The notes under the pieces: model-generated
What the model saw: only the letters and a program-made list of their open reading frames with translations
Databases searched by the model: none
What the model was told of the DNA's origin: nothing
Shown here: positions 62,362 through 64,000 of the stretch, one piece after another
Numbering within the stretch: position 1 is the first letter of the stretch
How the letters are laid out: each line of letters opens with the position of its first letter
Position numbers and translations under genes: made by a program
Assembly (NCBI GenBank): GCA_035448825.1
Contig: DAOTJS010000005.1
Coordinates: 1-64,000, forward strand
Length of the DNA stretch: 64,000 bases
From: JAGNGI01 sp035448825
Lineage (GTDB): Bacteria; Fidelibacterota; UBA2242
Direction: 5' to 3'

Positions 62362-63817
62362 TGGAACCACCATAAAATTTTTGCACGATTTCTCCGTCGT
62401 AAAATGGATACCTGACTCCGCGAATTTCCTGATAAGGTTCATGACCTTTACCAAGAATTGCGATGATGTCGTTTTGCTGAGCATTTTTTAAAGTATCAAA
62501 GATGGCTGATTGTCGGTCAACGATTACTTTGAAATTGTACCCACTTGAAAAACCCTTAATAATGTCAGCAATAATATCTTGCGGCTCTTCGAAGCGCGGA
62601 TTGTCGGTAGTGACGATAGCCAAATCGGCTAAGGATTCGACGGCCTGCGCCATCTTGGGACGTTTATCGCGATCGCGATTGCCGCCGCAACCGAAAACCA
62701 CAATTAAACGCCCATTTGCAGGAAGCATCCTGCGTAAAGTCTGTAGGACGTTAGTGATTGCATCTGGTGTATGAGCATAATCTATGAAAACGCGAAAATT
62801 GCCGGGTTGCGCAATTTCCTGCAAACGACCAGGTACAGATGTTACTCTGGCTAAAGCTGAGGTGATGGTTTTTTCGTCAATGTTCAGATTGACCGCTACC
62901 GCCGTAGCCGCTAAAATGTTTTTCAAATTGAATTGTCCCGATAGGCGACTCTTGATTTCTATTTTGCCGTGCGGAGTTAAAATTTCACCGGAAATGCCGT
63001 CAACCCAGGTTACTCCGGGCGCCCAGGTAAAATCGGCGGCTTTCGTTAGAGAATAGGTGACTAGACGGGATTTCGCAGATTTCTGGAATAAATCGGAATA
63101 ATTGTCATCGAGATTATTGACTACGAATCCATCTTTTTCGATCATTCCGAAAAGTTGGCTCTTGGTTGCGGCGTATTCATCGAGACTATGGTGAAAGTCA
63201 AGGTGATCCTGCGAAATATTAGTAAACACGGCGGCTTTAAAATGGACATCATCTACGCGATGAAGCGCAAGAGCATGTGAAGATACTTCCATAGCCGCTA
63301 CCTCGACCCCGCGATCGAGCATTTTTTTGAAAATTTGCTGTAATTGAATACTGTCGGGAGTAGTCAAGTTAGAGGAAAAACGCTCGTCTTCGATTGAGTA
63401 ACCCAGTGTACCGACTGTGCCGCGCTTTATCCCGGCTTCTTTGAATATTTCATTTAATAGGTAAACGGTAGTAGTTTTCCCATTTGTGCCAGTAACACCG
63501 ACGATCGTCATATTTTTTGTCGGATTATCATAGAAATTGGCGGCGGCTTTAGAAAGCGCCATTTTGGTGTCGGCAACGATAATCTGCGGGATAGATTCGT
63601 CGGCGACTGGTTCTTCGACCACAACGGCAGCCGCGCCGTTTTGAATTGCATTTTTAACATATTTATGGCCGTCATCCTTAGCGCCGCGAATTGCGAAAAA
63701 GAGAGCGCCCTCAATCAACTCGTTGGAATTAACACTAAGAACCGATACCGAAAAAGGCAAGTTTCCGAGCCGACGATATTCGATACTTTTTAATATTTCG
63801 GAAATTAAATTACTCAA
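62354..63817 (-). CDS. murE: UDP-MurNAc-L-Ala-D-Glu--diamino acid ligase
   Basis: 487-aa ligase adding the third residue. ATP loop GVTGTNGKTTTVYLLNE, NISQDHLDFHHSLDEYA (carbamylated-Lys region KSQLFG) and RVFIDYAHTPDAI are present. The motif TTDNPRFEEPQDI matches the DNPR box that selects meso-diaminopimelate (Lys-type enzymes differ), so the wall should be mDAP-type. Confidence 0.96.
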   Translation of the reverse strand: MSNLISEILKSIEYRRLGNLPFSVSVLSVNSNELIEGALFFAIRGAKDDGHKYVKNAIQNGAAAVVVEEPVADESIPQIIVADTKMALSKAAANFYDNPTKNMTIVGVTGTNGKTTTVYLLNEIFKEAGIKRGTVGTLGYSIEDERFSSNLTTPDSIQLQQIFKKMLDRGVEVAAMEVSSHALALHRVDDVHFKAAVFTNISQDHLDFHHSLDEYAATKSQLFGMIEKDGFVVNNLDDNYSDLFQKSAKSRLVTYSLTKAADFTWAPGVTWVDGISGEILTPHGKIEIKSRLSGQFNLKNILAATAVAVNLNIDEKTITSALARVTSVPGRLQEIAQPGNFRVFIDYAHTPDAITNVLQTLRRMLPANGRLIVVFGCGGNRDRDKRPKMAQAVESLADLAIVTTDNPRFEEPQDIIADIIKGFSSGYNFKVIVDRQSAIFDTLKNAQQNDIIAILGKGHEPYQEIRGVRYPFYDGEIVQKFYGGSND

Positions 63818-64000
63818 GGGGCGTCCGTATCGGTTGAAGTTTCAATGTGCATTTGGCGTGCGGATTGATTGGCGAATGAGGTGCCGGTTTTTGAGCTACT
63901 ACCACTCCCGCGCCGTCAATTTCAATATCGTCAATTCCGATTTCATGTAAAATTCCCACAGCCTGTCTGAGAGTTTTTCCACAAAGATCCGGCATTTGAT
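63810..64000 (-). CDS. PASTA-domain C-terminus, probably of a division transpeptidase (FtsI-like); partial
   Basis: The frame is open to the window edge, so only the last ~63 residues are seen. MPDLCGKTLRQAVGILHEIGIDDIEIDGAGVVVAQKPAP (in part) is one PASTA domain (PDLxGxxxxxA...L...G and GxVxxQxPxP). Position immediately upstream of murE points to a class B penicillin-binding protein (FtsI/PBP3) with C-terminal PASTA repeat, as in many FCB genomes. The catalytic domain is outside the window. Confidence 0.8.
   Translation of the reverse strand, partial: QMPDLCGKTLRQAVGILHEIGIDDIEIDGAGVVVAQKPAPHSPINPHAKCTLKLQPIRTPLE

Noticed and set aside
62362..62484. N-terminal extension of murF
   Set aside because: It lies inside the murE coding region and does not resemble MurF; the family's N-terminus starts at 62361.
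1..64000. tRNA or rRNA genes
   Set aside because: No stretch in the intergenic regions showed the T-loop/anticodon pattern or rRNA signature words; the window is nearly filled by protein genes and repeats.

Overview
The window looks like a chromosomal segment of an uncultured Gram-negative, anaerobic, polysaccharide-degrading bacterium of the FCB superphylum, from a Calditrichota, Ignavibacteria, KSB1 or Marinimicrobia-like lineage rather than classical Bacteroidales. Three secreted proteins end in type IX secretion (T9SS) sorting domains with the NYPNPFN signature. There are lipoproteins and a small outer-membrane barrel. Some genes have clear Shine-Dalgarno sites and others have none. No rRNA, tRNA or CRISPR array was seen. 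Taxonomy is inferred from motifs only.

Layout: (1) 1-8639 (+): the tail of a T9SS-sorted protein, a strong terminator, then a pectin-utilisation run: GH105 hydrolase, GH28 polygalacturonase, PL1 pectate lyase, CE8 pectin methylesterase, a DUF4861 lipoprotein and tagaturonate epimerase UxaE. (2) 8654-16309 (-): a methylmalonyl-CoA module with split B12-dependent mutase, MeaB, epimerase and a Na+-pumping biotin decarboxylase (alpha, gamma, biotin carrier, beta). It is interrupted by a GxxExxY gene embedded in its own repeats. This fits fermentation of succinate to propionate with Na+ export. (3) 16840-24275: formate-THF ligase, nitroreductase, TPR protein, dipeptide epimerase with a divergent MFS transporter, a small barrel protein and an MliC-like lipoprotein. 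(4) 24274-25577: an array of 113-nt palindromic units split by a REP-associated tyrosine transposase (RAYT1). (5) 25577-30289 (-): thrA-thrB-thrC. (6) 30625-35329 (+): a hemicellulase island (GH5, GH43, GH39), bracketed by ~69-nt palindromes of a second family and followed by RAYT2. (7) 36218-43503 (-): argR-argG-argH-argC-argJ-argB-argD, with two ARG-box-like sites 21 bp apart in front of argR. (8) 44056-51209 (+): an MscS channel, a 1771-codon secreted multidomain protein, a cluster of GTAG-tagged palindromes and rpmB. (9) 51290-64000 (-): the dcw cell-wall/division cluster: PASTA-domain protein (partial), murE, murF, mraY, murD, ftsW, murG, murC, ftsQ, ftsA, ftsZ. No murB or ddl lies between murC and ftsQ; a 150-bp element with 11-bp inverted ends lies there instead.

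The most unusual layer is the repeats. At least four unrelated families of short palindromes share this 64 kb with two different RAYT-type HUH transposases. One family-2 palindrome lies in frame inside the RAYT2 coding sequence, adding exactly 25 codons. Units of the RAYT1-associated array show compensatory base changes in their hairpins, which suggests the structures are under selection.
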